Assembly (NCBI GenBank): GCA_000415965.1
Contig: KE356560.1
Coordinates: forward strand, 2,933,897-2,974,970
DNA length: 41,074 nt
Reading direction: 5' to 3'
Source of the DNA: Haloquadratum walsbyi J07HQW1
Lineage (GTDB): Archaea > Halobacteriota > Halobacteria > Halobacteriales > Haloferacaceae
Part shown: positions 8,402-17,211 of the stretch, in pieces
Position numbering within the stretch: the first letter of the stretch is position 1
Layout: the number at the start of each line of letters is the position of its first letter
Position numbers and translations under genes: made by a program
The notes under the pieces: model-generated
What the model was told of the DNA's origin: nothing
What the model saw: the letters and a program-made list of their open reading frames with translations, nothing else
The model's database searches: none

Positions 8402-8911
8402 TCATGTTAGTTTCTCGAATGGATTATCCGCGTGTTTCCACCGATCAAGCGCGAACACAACAGCACTGATCAGCAATGATATCACAAGCACACGCACATC
8501 GGATGTCACATACAAGCTTGGAGTTGGTGGACGCCACCAGCTGAATGGATAAAGCCAGAATCCAGAGCGACCATCCGCAAACACCCGCAACCCATCGACA
8601 ACGAGTGAGCTAAACGCACCAAAGAGCAAAAATGAGAAGATTCGTTGTCGTTGTCTCTCGAAGAAGACTGTAATCGCTCCGGCTATGAGCAATGCCCCGC
8701 CGAGTGAACTAATTGGTTCGTATTTGAAAGGTATGCCAAGTAGTGCTTCGATTACGCCATTTTCTACAAGAATCTCAATTTTAATGAGATCCGGAATTGC
8801 AGCTCCTGCCATACCAATCACAATCCAGCGGTTGGTAAGCCAGTTAAATTGCCAACTTGCCACCGTTAGGACGATGTACGGAACGAGTATATGCGTGAGT
8901 AAAACTGCCAC
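8402..8911 (-). CDS. Multi-pass membrane protein, possibly YdjM/DUF457-like metal hydrolase
   Basis: This 169-residue protein has about four membrane segments (near 5-22, 30-45, 67-83, 92-112, 138-157). Its layout resembles the membrane-bound metal-dependent hydrolase group (YdjM/LexA-binding, DUF457). An early His (THILVPYIVL), an AAIPDLIK motif after the second helix and a later VVDGLR...YPFSWWRPP are in the positions where these proteins keep conserved H, PD(L) and D/W residues. The assignment is tentative because the usual second His is not obvious. It starts with GTG at 8909-8911, just after the stop of the upstream OB-fold gene, so the two form an operon. Confidence 0.6.
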   Translation of the reverse strand: MAVLLTHILVPYIVLTVASWQFNWLTNRWIVIGMAGAAIPDLIKIEILVENGVIEALLGIPFKYEPISSLGGALLIAGAITVFFERQRQRIFSFLLFGAFSSLVVDGLRVFADGRSGFWLYPFSWWRPPTPSLYVTSDVRVLVISLLISAVVFALDRWKHADNPFEKLT

Positions 8912-8913
8912 CG

Positions 8914-9399
8914 CTATTTCACCTCAAAGCCGAGAGTCTGAAGATTGAGACTCCAATATCGAAAGAACAGTATCATAATTAGAATAGCAGCCACACCTGA
9001 AGTCACATATTTATAGATGGTTGAGGATCCGGCTGGATTTACCACTCGAATATTGTCTGCTTGGATAAGATACTCTCCCTGGAATGTGCCATAGACTTGG
9101 ACGACTCCACCTGATTGCACACCTCTTTGGGTGCTGAATCTGTTTACTTCGGCTGTGAATGGTCCTTCATCAGTCTCAATACGTATGGTCGCAGTATTTT
9201 GTTCCTCGCCAACTCCTTCGACTGTCCCGAAGACAAACACTTGCCTGTCGACGTACTCCTCAGGAGACGCTTTAATACTATCAGGGTCGGGATATGGATC
9301 ATGATTGTCTTCTTGAGTCTCGTAGTGAATCCCCAGTGAAAGTATGCCGCCAATTATGACCAGCGGGATAACTATCCGAGCAATTGCTTTCCGATTCAT
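8914..9399 (-). CDS. Membrane-anchored OB-fold-like protein
   Basis: The 161-residue protein has an N-terminal membrane anchor (IARIVIPLVIIGGILSLGI, 7-25), an extracytoplasmic beta-rich domain (about 45-120) and a C-terminal membrane segment (about 131-147). The middle part reads like an OB fold: VDRQVFVFGTVEGV, TATIRIETDEGPFTAEV, VVQVYGTFQGEYLIQADNIRV. This pattern is seen in haloarchaeal proteins of the nucleic-acid OB or CcmE/NrfJ-like OB group, but the ligand is unknown. It is the first gene of a two-gene operon with the membrane protein that follows. The ATG at 9399 is the only sensible start. Confidence 0.6.
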   Translation of the reverse strand: MNRKAIARIVIPLVIIGGILSLGIHYETQEDNHDPYPDPDSIKASPEEYVDRQVFVFGTVEGVGEEQNTATIRIETDEGPFTAEVNRFSTQRGVQSGGVVQVYGTFQGEYLIQADNIRVVNPAGSSTIYKYVTSGVAAILIMILFFRYWSLNLQTLGFEVK

Positions 9400-9801
9400 G
9401 ACGCAACTTCTGTTATTCCGTCTGATAGTTGCTTGTCGGACATACGCCCGTGGTGAACATTCCAGACTCTTTCATATCGATTATCTTACCAACTGAGACA
9501 AGAGCCTAACGAGATATAACTTAACAGTCATCGGTAATATGACCGCTGATTATATCTGAGACCACACTCATTTTAGCTGGAACGTCTGTGTGCACGTTCC
9601 GCTTCGGATGACGAAATCAAATTATCAACAGCTGTTAATCACGAGTTGTTGAGAGGTGTCTCACTCGCGTCTCAAACAGTAATGACAATTTTATCTGATC
9701 ATGTCGCAGTTGATAATTGGATAATACAGTCATACCGCAATCAAGATTGTAATTTGTCTGTGACAGCACCAAGACACAACTCGTCTGCTCAACCGGTAAC
9801 G
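9400..9801. other. Spacer upstream of tRNA-Glu
   Basis: About 400 nt without a credible gene. The left part must hold the promoter of the OB-fold gene; the right end leads into the tRNA promoter. No repeat or RNA structure was recognised. Confidence 0.4.
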
Positions 9802-9813
9802 GAACGTTTAAAC
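9802..9813 (+). promoter_or_regulatory. BRE/TATA of tRNA-Glu
   Basis: GAACGTTTAAAC, a strong purine-rich BRE plus TATA, ends 27 nt before the tRNA 5' end. It is placed for a short leader. Confidence 0.65.
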
Positions 9814-9840
9814 AAATCTGCTTATCACATTAGATTGGAC

Positions 9841-9915
9841 GCTCGGTTGGTGTAGTCCGGCCAATCATGTTGGCCTTTCGAGCCGACGACAGGGGTTCAA
9901 ATCCCCTACCGAGCA
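9841..9915 (+). tRNA. tRNA-Glu (anticodon TTC)
   Basis: A 75-nt cloverleaf folds with acceptor GCTCGGT/ACCGAGC and discriminator A. The anticodon stem TTGGC/GCCGA encloses the loop CTTTCGA, which reads TTC for Glu. The T arm is AGGGG-TTCAAAT-CCCCT. CCA is not encoded. A short T-run (9916-9925) follows and may end the transcript. Confidence 0.95.
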
Positions 9916-9925
9916 TTCTTTTTGA

Positions 9926-10158
9926 ACTCACTTCTGATGGCAAGAACTCAAATTTTGTACTAATTGAACGGAGATAGAGTCATCAATGTTGATATCGAGT
10001 CAAAAATGTGATTTGATCAAACCAACTGCCGCTAGGATTCATACCGGCGTTATTCTGAGCACTGTATGCTGTCCAATCTAGCGCAGACAAATACAGCACA
10101 CAGAGCAACACGGGACGCTAAGCGGAACAGGAAAGCATCCGCACAGTCAATAGAGCGT
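9926..10158. other. Spacer after tRNA-Glu
   Basis: No gene, repeat of the tRNA 3' end or integrase was found here, so there is no evidence of an element integrated at this tRNA. Confidence 0.4.
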
Positions 10159-10684
10159 ATGAGTGATCATGAATTAACGACTGAAACGGAAACGGACTCA
10201 GACTCAGACGTCAGACTCAAACGGACAGTTTGAGGACGCGGGAACAAGAACAGAAACAGAAACAAGCCAAACGGGCGAGATGACAGATCCACCGACAGGA
10301 TGGAGGATATGGAATAACGAACCGGGTGGAAAGCGAATCTTGGTGTTTCGACCGGATATATTCTCTGAGCGGAATGACCTCCCAGCCATGTGTCTGCCGA
10401 CAATTCATGTAACAAATGGATCACAAGCCTCGCGACCAGGCGCATCACAAAGACAGACCGATACATGGCATGTGATCTTGACACTTGAACCAGAGATTGA
10501 AGCCATCACCGACTCATATGAGACACGTCAGACAGCACTGACTGGTGCACACGATATTGCAGAACGATTCGCACAGGGGAGAATCAATTATCGAGATCCA
10601 TACCAGGTGCCGCGTCCGGACTACTTCCAAATGCTTGATACTGTAATCGAAGAGACTGAAACCATCTCAAAAGAGTCCGACTAA
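10159..10684 (+). CDS. DUF5820-like haloarchaeal protein with N-terminal frameshift
   Basis: The conserved part begins TGWRIWNNEPGGKRILVFRP and continues through LPAMCLPTIHVTNGSQASRPG, the pattern I associate with the uncharacterised haloarchaeal family DUF5820. Its in-frame ATG is at 10280, giving 134 residues. Upstream, an ATG at 10159 opens MSDHELTTETETDSDSD, then shifts frame. A single G at 10210 interrupts an otherwise regular GACTCA repeat; removing it joins both parts into one frame (DSDSDSDSNGQFEDAGTRTETETSQTGEMTDPPTGW split here as two stretches, repeat and linker). The likely full protein therefore has about 40 extra acidic, Ser/Asp/Thr/Glu-rich residues. Function is unknown. The convergent spoVR gene ends about 190 nt away. 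Confidence 0.7.
10186..10268 (+). repeat. Hexanucleotide repeat tract in the DUF5820-like N-region
   Basis: Consecutive 6-nt units of the kinds ACGGAA, GACTCA and ACAGAA run through this stretch. In the protein frame they encode Thr-Glu and Ser-Asp dipeptides. Confidence 0.6.
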
Positions 10685-10878
10685 CCGACTCGACTAGACT
10701 TGCCTGACAGTTGGTAGGAGTGTGAGTTTCTTCGTTGGGGTTCGAAATGGTACGGTACCCAACGCGCGAATGAGCGTTCGAACGCAACTGAGTGTGGCTT
10801 CACGTATAACCAATGGGCAATTGCAACCGACTGTGCTTCGATGGTCGTCCTCTCAGACTCTCAGTCTATTCTAATTAA

Positions 10879-12894
10879 TTACGCAAGCCACTCATCCGGT
10901 TTAGTGTCATAATCGATATCAGCCGCGCGGATGCGGTCTGTGAGGTCCTCATCAAGTTCACTGCGGGTCACCTCATGTCCATCATATCGCAGTCGGACGC
11001 CCGTTTCCGTTGGCTCTGGCTCACGATTCCGCCGACGTGCCACCTCAACCTCATGCTCTTCATACGTCTTGGTAATCGTCATGAGATTAACTGGACGACC
11101 CCATAGGTCATGCATACGCTCAAGGACTGCAGTCGCCTGTTGGATATCCAATGCAATTCCGTTGTACCGATGTCCTAATAATAACTCACCGCGATTTTTG
11201 AAGTTGTCATCGAAGACGGCAATCGTTGGTTTGCCGAAGTTCGTGAACTGCAGGAGTAACTTCTGTTTGACATCTTGATAATCTGTTGAGGCAACACGGT
11301 AATCCTCGGTCGTCTGTGTATACTCATACGTGAAGTAGTTGTTTTCACTGACGAACTCCTGTGTGAGGAATTCATCAATGAACGTCACATCATTGTGACT
11401 CTCACGAACCTCACGCATGCGGTCCCACCCAGCAGTCTTGTCGACATCATCGATTGCTTCCTCAACAGAGTCATATCGCGCATCATCAAAGAGATATCGC
11501 GCATGCTCCTGTAGTTCTGACCGCCGAATTTGCTCAAGGAAGCCACGATGTTGTGGTTGGACAAGCGAGAAGTGTCGCTCTGCAAGTCCCTCATACGTAA
11601 GCACCTTCCATGGGTACTGATCAATATCGACTGTCTCTGGATTCGACAGCGCTCGATCAAGCATCTCCCAATCGATTCGTGGGTCATCACTCGGCAGCGA
11701 TGTCAACTGTTCAAGTGTATTACTACTGATTGCATCGATTCGCGGGTCAGGCTCTAATAATGCACGAACGTGCTCGAAGTCAACTTCTGCATGGAAGTTC
11801 TGCCAGGTAATCCCCTCGACACGAAGTAACTTATCAGCGACTTCGCGACGATTTGCGGAGTTTTCGACGTATTCCCAGAGTTCTTTTCCAAGTTTGTATG
11901 GATTCAATCCAGGTGAGCCAAGAACGCGTGATTGATGATCTGCGTACGTGATGAACTCATCAGCATCCGCAAAGCCCTCATCGCTCATCATCAATGACTC
12001 GACAATACTTGCCCACCCTTCATTCATCACCTTCGTCATCTTCTGTGGTGCGAAATAATACGCCTCCCGACGAAGTGTATCAAGAATATCGAGTTGCCAC
12101 GATTCCATCGCGACGGCTTCATCCTCCTCATCATCATATGTCGTTGCGTGATCGCGGAGGAATCCAAGCACATCGGTCCGTGGATGGTCAATCGATGCGG
12201 AGGCAGCCTCTGATTCAGCAAGGTCATCAAGCCATTCCTGATCGAATACCTGCTGTTGGACGTCATCAGAGAGATCGAGTTGATCAAGTTGGTCACGAAG
12301 GTCTGTCGGTTGTGTCCGCTCAGTGTCGGGGTCGACATCGACAGGGCGGTGTTGGTCAATCGTATCCTCAAGACACAGGACAGCATCGATGAATCGCTCA
12401 ACATCATCACGGTCGATATCAGGATCATCAACGTAGCCCTGGATTGTCTCGCCGTGACGTTCAAGCATCGCAGCAGCATCGAGTTCCTGGTCACCAGAAA
12501 ACCGACTGAACCAGTTATTATTCTTAAAGAAGTCTGCATGCCCCTCGACGTGGGTAATGACCGCTTTCTGGTCGGCAAGAGAGTTTGACTCCTGCAGGAA
12601 GGCATGACTTGGGTCGTCATTATTGACAATTTCAAATGCCTTACCCATTCCAAATTGATCTTGTTTCTGTTGACGGTCATAGGTCATTCCCCATCGCCAG
12701 TGTGGATATCGACGCTGGAATCCACCATACGCGATGAGTTGGTTCATCTCATCATGACCGACAATCCAGTAGTTGACTGGATATGGGTCAAGTCCAAGCT
12801 TCTCTGCGAGGGCAGCAGCTTCAGTTGCTGGTTCCTCAAGTTGGTCAGCCTCAGCCTGTGCGCGACGACGGAAACGGATTGGTCGACTACTCAT
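10879..12894 (-). CDS. spoVR: SpoVR family protein
   Basis: The 671-residue protein matches the SpoVR/YcgB family. Marker stretches are LGLDPYPVNYWIVGHDEMNQ (34-53), YPHWRWGMTYDRQ, the HVEGHADFF motif with clustered His, MTKVMNEGWASI, and LGLNPYKLG-type LNPYKLGKELWEY. In bacteria the family is linked to spore cortex formation (Bacillus) or to the stress operon yeaG-yeaH-ycgB (E. coli); its biochemical activity is not established. Haloarchaea do not form spores, so a stress role is more likely, and the upstream PrkA and DUF444 genes support this. It is the last gene of the block, 250 nt after the DUF444 gene, and ends in DYDTKPDEWLA as is typical. Confidence 0.92.
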   Translation of the reverse strand: MSSRPIRFRRRAQAEADQLEEPATEAAALAEKLGLDPYPVNYWIVGHDEMNQLIAYGGFQRRYPHWRWGMTYDRQQKQDQFGMGKAFEIVNNDDPSHAFLQESNSLADQKAVITHVEGHADFFKNNNWFSRFSGDQELDAAAMLERHGETIQGYVDDPDIDRDDVERFIDAVLCLEDTIDQHRPVDVDPDTERTQPTDLRDQLDQLDLSDDVQQQVFDQEWLDDLAESEAASASIDHPRTDVLGFLRDHATTYDDEEDEAVAMESWQLDILDTLRREAYYFAPQKMTKVMNEGWASIVESLMMSDEGFADADEFITYADHQSRVLGSPGLNPYKLGKELWEYVENSANRREVADKLLRVEGITWQNFHAEVDFEHVRALLEPDPRIDAISSNTLEQLTSLPSDDPRIDWEMLDRALSNPETVDIDQYPWKVLTYEGLAERHFSLVQPQHRGFLEQIRRSELQEHARYLFDDARYDSVEEAIDDVDKTAGWDRMREVRESHNDVTFIDEFLTQEFVSENNYFTYEYTQTTEDYRVASTDYQDVKQKLLLQFTNFGKPTIAVFDDNFKNRGELLLGHRYNGIALDIQQATAVLERMHDLWGRPVNLMTITKTYEEHEVEVARRRNREPEPTETGVRLRYDGHEVTRSELDEDLTDRIRAADIDYDTKPDEWLA

Positions 12895-13144
12895 ATTAGA
12901 TCATCAACTCCTGTGTTGTACTGTCGGTGGTAATCGTCGTGGTCGAATTAATCATATCGCTCAAATAAGTATGAGAATAGCGAGTCCAAGAACCACTACG
13001 AAACGTATAATTATACTCACAGACGCTGCTCACATCACCCGAATCAGTGGCGATACCCGCAGTGAGACGCCTGCTTTTGTGTGTGTTTCTTGAGTTTACA
13101 CCCATGTGCATATTCATACTCATACTCAAATTCATATTCATCAG
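12895..13144. repeat. DUF444-spoVR spacer with hexamer repeats
   Basis: A 250-nt gap with a TCATAC/TCATAT-type repeat (about 13111-13140) directly after the DUF444 stop. A spoVR promoter probably lies here. Confidence 0.45.
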
Positions 13145-14485
13145 TCAATTTGTCTCTGAGTCAGTGCTCAGGATTGATTCAATTGCACCGGTGACATCCT
13201 CAGGACCGGTTACCGAGACAACAACGACATCGCCATTTTCACCGAAGGCACGGTCGACTTCTTCGGCATGCGTTGCATTGATTGCTGTGCCGCCTGGTTG
13301 TGTCTCGACGTATGCATGTTGATTTGCCGGGATTGACTCCATAAGCGGCACGACATTCTGTGTTGTGTCATTGGCTGCATTCTCGGAATCACCCGCAGCG
13401 AAGACGTATCGATTCCACTCCGACCATGGATACTCATCTTCGAGAATCTCCTTTGCGAGTTCATATGCACTTGAGATACGCGTGCCCCCACCAGAGCGGA
13501 TTCCAAAGAAGTCCTCGCGTTCGACTTCCCATGCCTCAGCGTCGTGAGCGATATAGACGAATTCGGCGTTATCATACGTCCCCGTGAGATACCAATCAAG
13601 GGGGGTGAATGTCCGTTCGACTAACTCACGCTTTGTTTCTCGCATCGACCCGGAGACATCTCGGATATTAACTACGACAACGTTCTTCTGTCGAGTCTCT
13701 TCGATTTCGGGCTGTCTGTATCGCTCATCATCCTTCCGAAGTGGAATCTCTTTGAGTCCATTCCGACGAATGCGCTGTCCGACTGGGGTATGTTCGACAT
13801 TTGCTTCGAGTTCGTCGAAATCTGCCCATCGTCCACGCTCATCATCGGGAATATCGTCCCATTCAGCCTCGATCCACGAGAACGAAACAAGGACATTCTG
13901 CTCACGACACCATCGATACACCGATTCAGGCGTCTGACCTGCGACACGCATTGCCTCACGGACAAATGACTCATCGAAGTCCATCGCTAGTTTTCGTTTG
14001 AGTCCCTGTTTGAACAGTCGCTCAAAATCAAGCGTGCTGTTCGGTCCCGTCCGGGTGACATCGGTGAAATCGCCCTCGATCTCCTCAACGACCTCCTTGC
14101 CTTTCGGTTCAAGATCGAGTCCAAGTGCCTCATCAAGCTCAGTCGCGAACTCTTCGGGATCCATCTCATAGTGACCGTGGTCATCGCTTCCATCACCAGG
14201 CTCACCCTCTTCATCTCCGTCTTCGTCACCATCGGCGTCTGCATCGCCAGGCTCCGGTTGACCGACTGGCTGACCAACATCAGGAGTGTCACCCTGTCCT
14301 TGCCCAACACCGCCACGGTCAAGTTGGTCATATTCGAATTCTGGAAGATCAACAACTTTGATCGGAATTTCGATATTATCCGCATCAGAGTTGCTCAAAT
14401 CACCATATCGAATGAATGACTCAAGGTCCTGTCGACGGTCCTCACCAACTTCTCGGAATCGTTCAAGATCTTCTCTTAGTCCCAT
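13145..14485 (-). CDS. DUF444 (YeaH/YhbH) protein with VWA-like domain
   Basis: This 446-residue protein is the DUF444 family member that travels with PrkA. The N-terminal part ([24 protein letters not shown]) is followed by an acidic Gly/Asp-rich linker at about 60-105. The C-terminal half is a von Willebrand-type domain with the MIDAS-like sequence DVSGSM (276-281) and the family ending [13 protein letters not shown]. coli YeaH acts with the YeaG (PrkA) kinase in starvation adaptation; the same partnership is inferred here. It overlaps the end of prkA2 by 10 nt, so the two are cotranscribed and probably coupled. The acidic linker is typical of haloarchaeal versions. Confidence 0.92.
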   Translation of the reverse strand: MGLREDLERFREVGEDRRQDLESFIRYGDLSNSDADNIEIPIKVVDLPEFEYDQLDRGGVGQGQGDTPDVGQPVGQPEPGDADADGDEDGDEEGEPGDGSDDHGHYEMDPEEFATELDEALGLDLEPKGKEVVEEIEGDFTDVTRTGPNSTLDFERLFKQGLKRKLAMDFDESFVREAMRVAGQTPESVYRWCREQNVLVSFSWIEAEWDDIPDDERGRWADFDELEANVEHTPVGQRIRRNGLKEIPLRKDDERYRQPEIEETRQKNVVVVNIRDVSGSMRETKRELVERTFTPLDWYLTGTYDNAEFVYIAHDAEAWEVEREDFFGIRSGGGTRISSAYELAKEILEDEYPWSEWNRYVFAAGDSENAANDTTQNVVPLMESIPANQHAYVETQPGGTAINATHAEEVDRAFGENGDVVVVSVTGPEDVTGAIESILSTDSETN

Positions 14486-16752
14486 CGTTGACGCACCTCC
14501 CGCATTACTGCACGGCTCGTAAGCTCTGCAGAAGCAGGTGTGTACCCGCGTTCGCAGAGCACATCGATTGTTCGATCTTTGACCCGCGCAGTCTCAGTGT
14601 TTGCCGGCGGATCTTCCCACTGTGTCGGATCAAAGTCCTCATACAGTCGCTTGACATCATCCCAGTCATATCGATCGAGTACTGCCCGAATCACAGGAAT
14701 CTCAGAGAGGTCAACATTCCCAATCTGGAATCCTGCATCGCGATTCTCCCATGCGTATCGATTCAACGCTGTAATTACCTTTTCACGACGGAATGACTCG
14801 ACCACACTCGTCGGTTTGGTACCGGTATAATCTGATTCATCAAATCGACCGAGTTGCTCAGTCTCGAAGAGTTTCATCAGGAGTGGGTCGGGGTCGACTG
14901 GACCGCGATCTGTCTCGACACGACCGTCATCATTCCACGCATACACATGTTCGACATATGATTCGACAGTCTCACGCTCAACGGAGTGTTCTGACAGTAC
15001 TGCCTCAAGCACATCGGTCTCTTGTTCTGAGCGAACGTGATCACGGACGGTCGAAATACGCTCTTCATATTCTGTCCGTTCACTGCGTGAGAATACCGGT
15101 GCCTCACGAAGCCCTTCGACCATCGAATCAAGCACGTCTGTCGGCATGACGACATTGCCAACATCGAGTTCGGGATGATGACGGTCGGTTGTTTCATGAA
15201 GAAGGTCAGCAATGATATCCCGCGTATAGGTGACAGGAATACCATGTGATCCCTCATCATCAGCGGTGAAGTCAAACTCATCAATCTTCGTCCGGGTGTC
15301 ACCCTCCTGGAGATGCCCAAACTCGTACAACAGTGCCTTATCAACAAGATCATACCCACGCGGAAGGTCATCGGGTTCAAGTCGCGTAACAACGCTGTAC
15401 GTTGCTGCTGCTTCGACCGTGTGTGGTGCAAGTTCACGATCAGTTATCTCGCCGGGTCCGCGACGTACCTCAAGCGTCAGTGGGGCACGAATCCGCTCAC
15501 GAAGGTCACTTTCATCACTTGCATTCCAGACAGCCGTTTCATCGGTGAGTTCGCGTCGGATCAGCTCAGCCTCGAGTGCAACATTCGTCAGATAGCGGAA
15601 TTCATGTCGATCAAGTCGACGTTTAAGTGCTTTCAGCGGGTCCTGACCGTTTCGGTCTGCGTATTTATCTAATTCAGCATCGAGATCAGGATTCGAAATG
15701 ATGAGTAACTGCGTATCGATATCCATCCCGATTCCTTTATCGAGTTTCACGTGTCCTTCATCCGGGACATTAAGGAGTTTCTGTAGCAGATCTGCATGTT
15801 GGGCAGCATCCTCAACGATTGTGAGTAGACCGTTCCCCTGTGAAAGCACCCCATCATAGCTGAACGCCTGTGGATTTTTGCGACCACGGGAGTCGAGTTC
15901 CTGAAGCATACTTGGCATCCACGAACCGACGAGTCGCTCCTTCGGCGATCCATCATCCTCGGAGTGAAGCACGCCGACACCCTGTCCAACATCGACGACA
16001 TAGTTCTTTATTCGAAGATGATCGGGATCAATGATTGCGCTGAACAAGTCCTCAACGCCATCACGGCGATATGTCTCCTCAAGATACTCATAGGCCTCTC
16101 TGGAGAATGGGTCAAGATCTTCATCGACGGTGATCGGGATATGATCCTCAGCGCGATCATTGAGTTCCATAAGTAACTCCCGACGAACTGATCGCGGGAA
16201 TGTTGAAAGCGGATGCGCCTGAACGGGGCTTTCATACCAATCGTCGTCGCGCTCTGCGGTTGTTGTCTCATCACCGTAGGAAAGTCCACGGGTATCGGTT
16301 GCTGCAGCGACGTTCCACTCAACAGTGTAGCGTCGCCCTTCATCAGTCTTTGAGTACGCGCGGAGTCCGTCGATTAAGCAGCGTTTTAATTCAGATTTCC
16401 CAGTTGCTGTTGGACCGTCAAACCAGAGGATCTTCTCTGATTTGCCGCGTTCAGCTGCGATTGTTCGAAGGTCATCAACAAAGCGATTCAAAACCTCCGT
16501 GTTGCCCAAGACAGCATGTTCACCGTCATTTGCTGGGTCATCAAAGAATCGGTACCGCTCGCGGGTCTCTCCCTCTTCAAAGACCGTTCGAGTGCCCATC
16601 GATTCAATCGCTTCAACAAGATATTTCGATGCATGCGAAGCAATTGACGGGCGCTCGAAGGCAGCATCAACGTACTCGCCAAGCGTCATTGGCTTCTCGT
16701 ACGTGCCCTGAAGTCGGTCGTCGGCGTCGGTGATGTAATTATTCATTCTCAT
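14476..16752 (-). CDS. prkA2: PrkA-type AAA+ serine kinase, second paralogue
   Basis: The 758-residue protein belongs to the PrkA family, an AAA+ ATPase module joined to a C-terminal kinase-like region. Walker A is GPTATGKS (113-120) and a Walker-B-like segment is GLLTIVEDA. The C-terminal part ends [20 protein letters not shown]. PrkA proteins respond to starvation and other stresses; the family has been described as serine kinases and more recently as Lon-like AAA+ enzymes, so activity is not settled. The protein differs greatly from the upstream PrkA1, so a hetero-oligomer is possible. Two ATGs (16752, 16746) are close; the longer is kept. It lies 460 nt after prkA1 and overlaps the DUF444 gene. 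Confidence 0.9.
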   Translation of the reverse strand: MRMNNYITDADDRLQGTYEKPMTLGEYVDAAFERPSIASHASKYLVEAIESMGTRTVFEEGETRERYRFFDDPANDGEHAVLGNTEVLNRFVDDLRTIAAERGKSEKILWFDGPTATGKSELKRCLIDGLRAYSKTDEGRRYTVEWNVAAATDTRGLSYGDETTTAERDDDWYESPVQAHPLSTFPRSVRRELLMELNDRAEDHIPITVDEDLDPFSREAYEYLEETYRRDGVEDLFSAIIDPDHLRIKNYVVDVGQGVGVLHSEDDGSPKERLVGSWMPSMLQELDSRGRKNPQAFSYDGVLSQGNGLLTIVEDAAQHADLLQKLLNVPDEGHVKLDKGIGMDIDTQLLIISNPDLDAELDKYADRNGQDPLKALKRRLDRHEFRYLTNVALEAELIRRELTDETAVWNASDESDLRERIRAPLTLEVRRGPGEITDRELAPHTVEAAATYSVVTRLEPDDLPRGYDLVDKALLYEFGHLQEGDTRTKIDEFDFTADDEGSHGIPVTYTRDIIADLLHETTDRHHPELDVGNVVMPTDVLDSMVEGLREAPVFSRSERTEYEERISTVRDHVRSEQETDVLEAVLSEHSVERETVESYVEHVYAWNDDGRVETDRGPVDPDPLLMKLFETEQLGRFDESDYTGTKPTSVVESFRREKVITALNRYAWENRDAGFQIGNVDLSEIPVIRAVLDRYDWDDVKRLYEDFDPTQWEDPPANTETARVKDRTIDVLCERGYTPASAELTSRAVMREVRQRWD

Positions 16753-17211
16753 CGGTTATCGAGTCTCGGTGAGTGAGTGACACTGTGGTGGTGGTGATTG
16801 TCGGTATCGTAATTCGAGTGTGAAAGTGTTGAAATAGCAATGATATTGACGATAGCACACTGAGCGATTGCTAACTTGCGTGCGCTCAAACCTCGCAGTG
16901 CAGGAATGTCGCTGGATGACTGGACTGAGACTGAGACTGAGACTGAAATTGTCTCTCATCCACATCAGTTCTTGCTGAGTGAGTGAGAGATGTGATTGAA
17001 TCCCGCACCGGTATCGTCAGAGCCGGGTTCACTGCCCGCTGAGACGTTCGTCGCTGCGTTGGTCCGTGGGCATCGTATCGATATCGATATCGGTATCAGT
17101 GCTGGCTCTCCCAATACACTGGGTACTGAAATCACAGTGTGTCCCCATTGTGGAAGCAGATGAAAACGCAAGAACAGTTGAAAACGAACGATACGGGCAC
17201 ATGGACACGGC
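16753..17211. repeat. prkA1-prkA2 spacer with simple repeats
   Basis: This 459-nt gap has a perfect GACTGA repeat (about 16923-16947) and ATATCG/GTATCG repeats (about 17071-17098). A minus-strand frame ending near 16965 reads GSEPGSDDTGAGFNHISHSL but has no convincing start, and I do not call it. Confidence 0.5.

Noticed and set aside
9841..10158. Integrated element at tRNA-Glu
   Set aside because: No integrase and no repeat of the tRNA 3' end was seen downstream.
12895..13144. CRISPR-like array from the TCATAC repeats
   Set aside because: The units are 6 nt, with no spacers; it is a simple sequence repeat.
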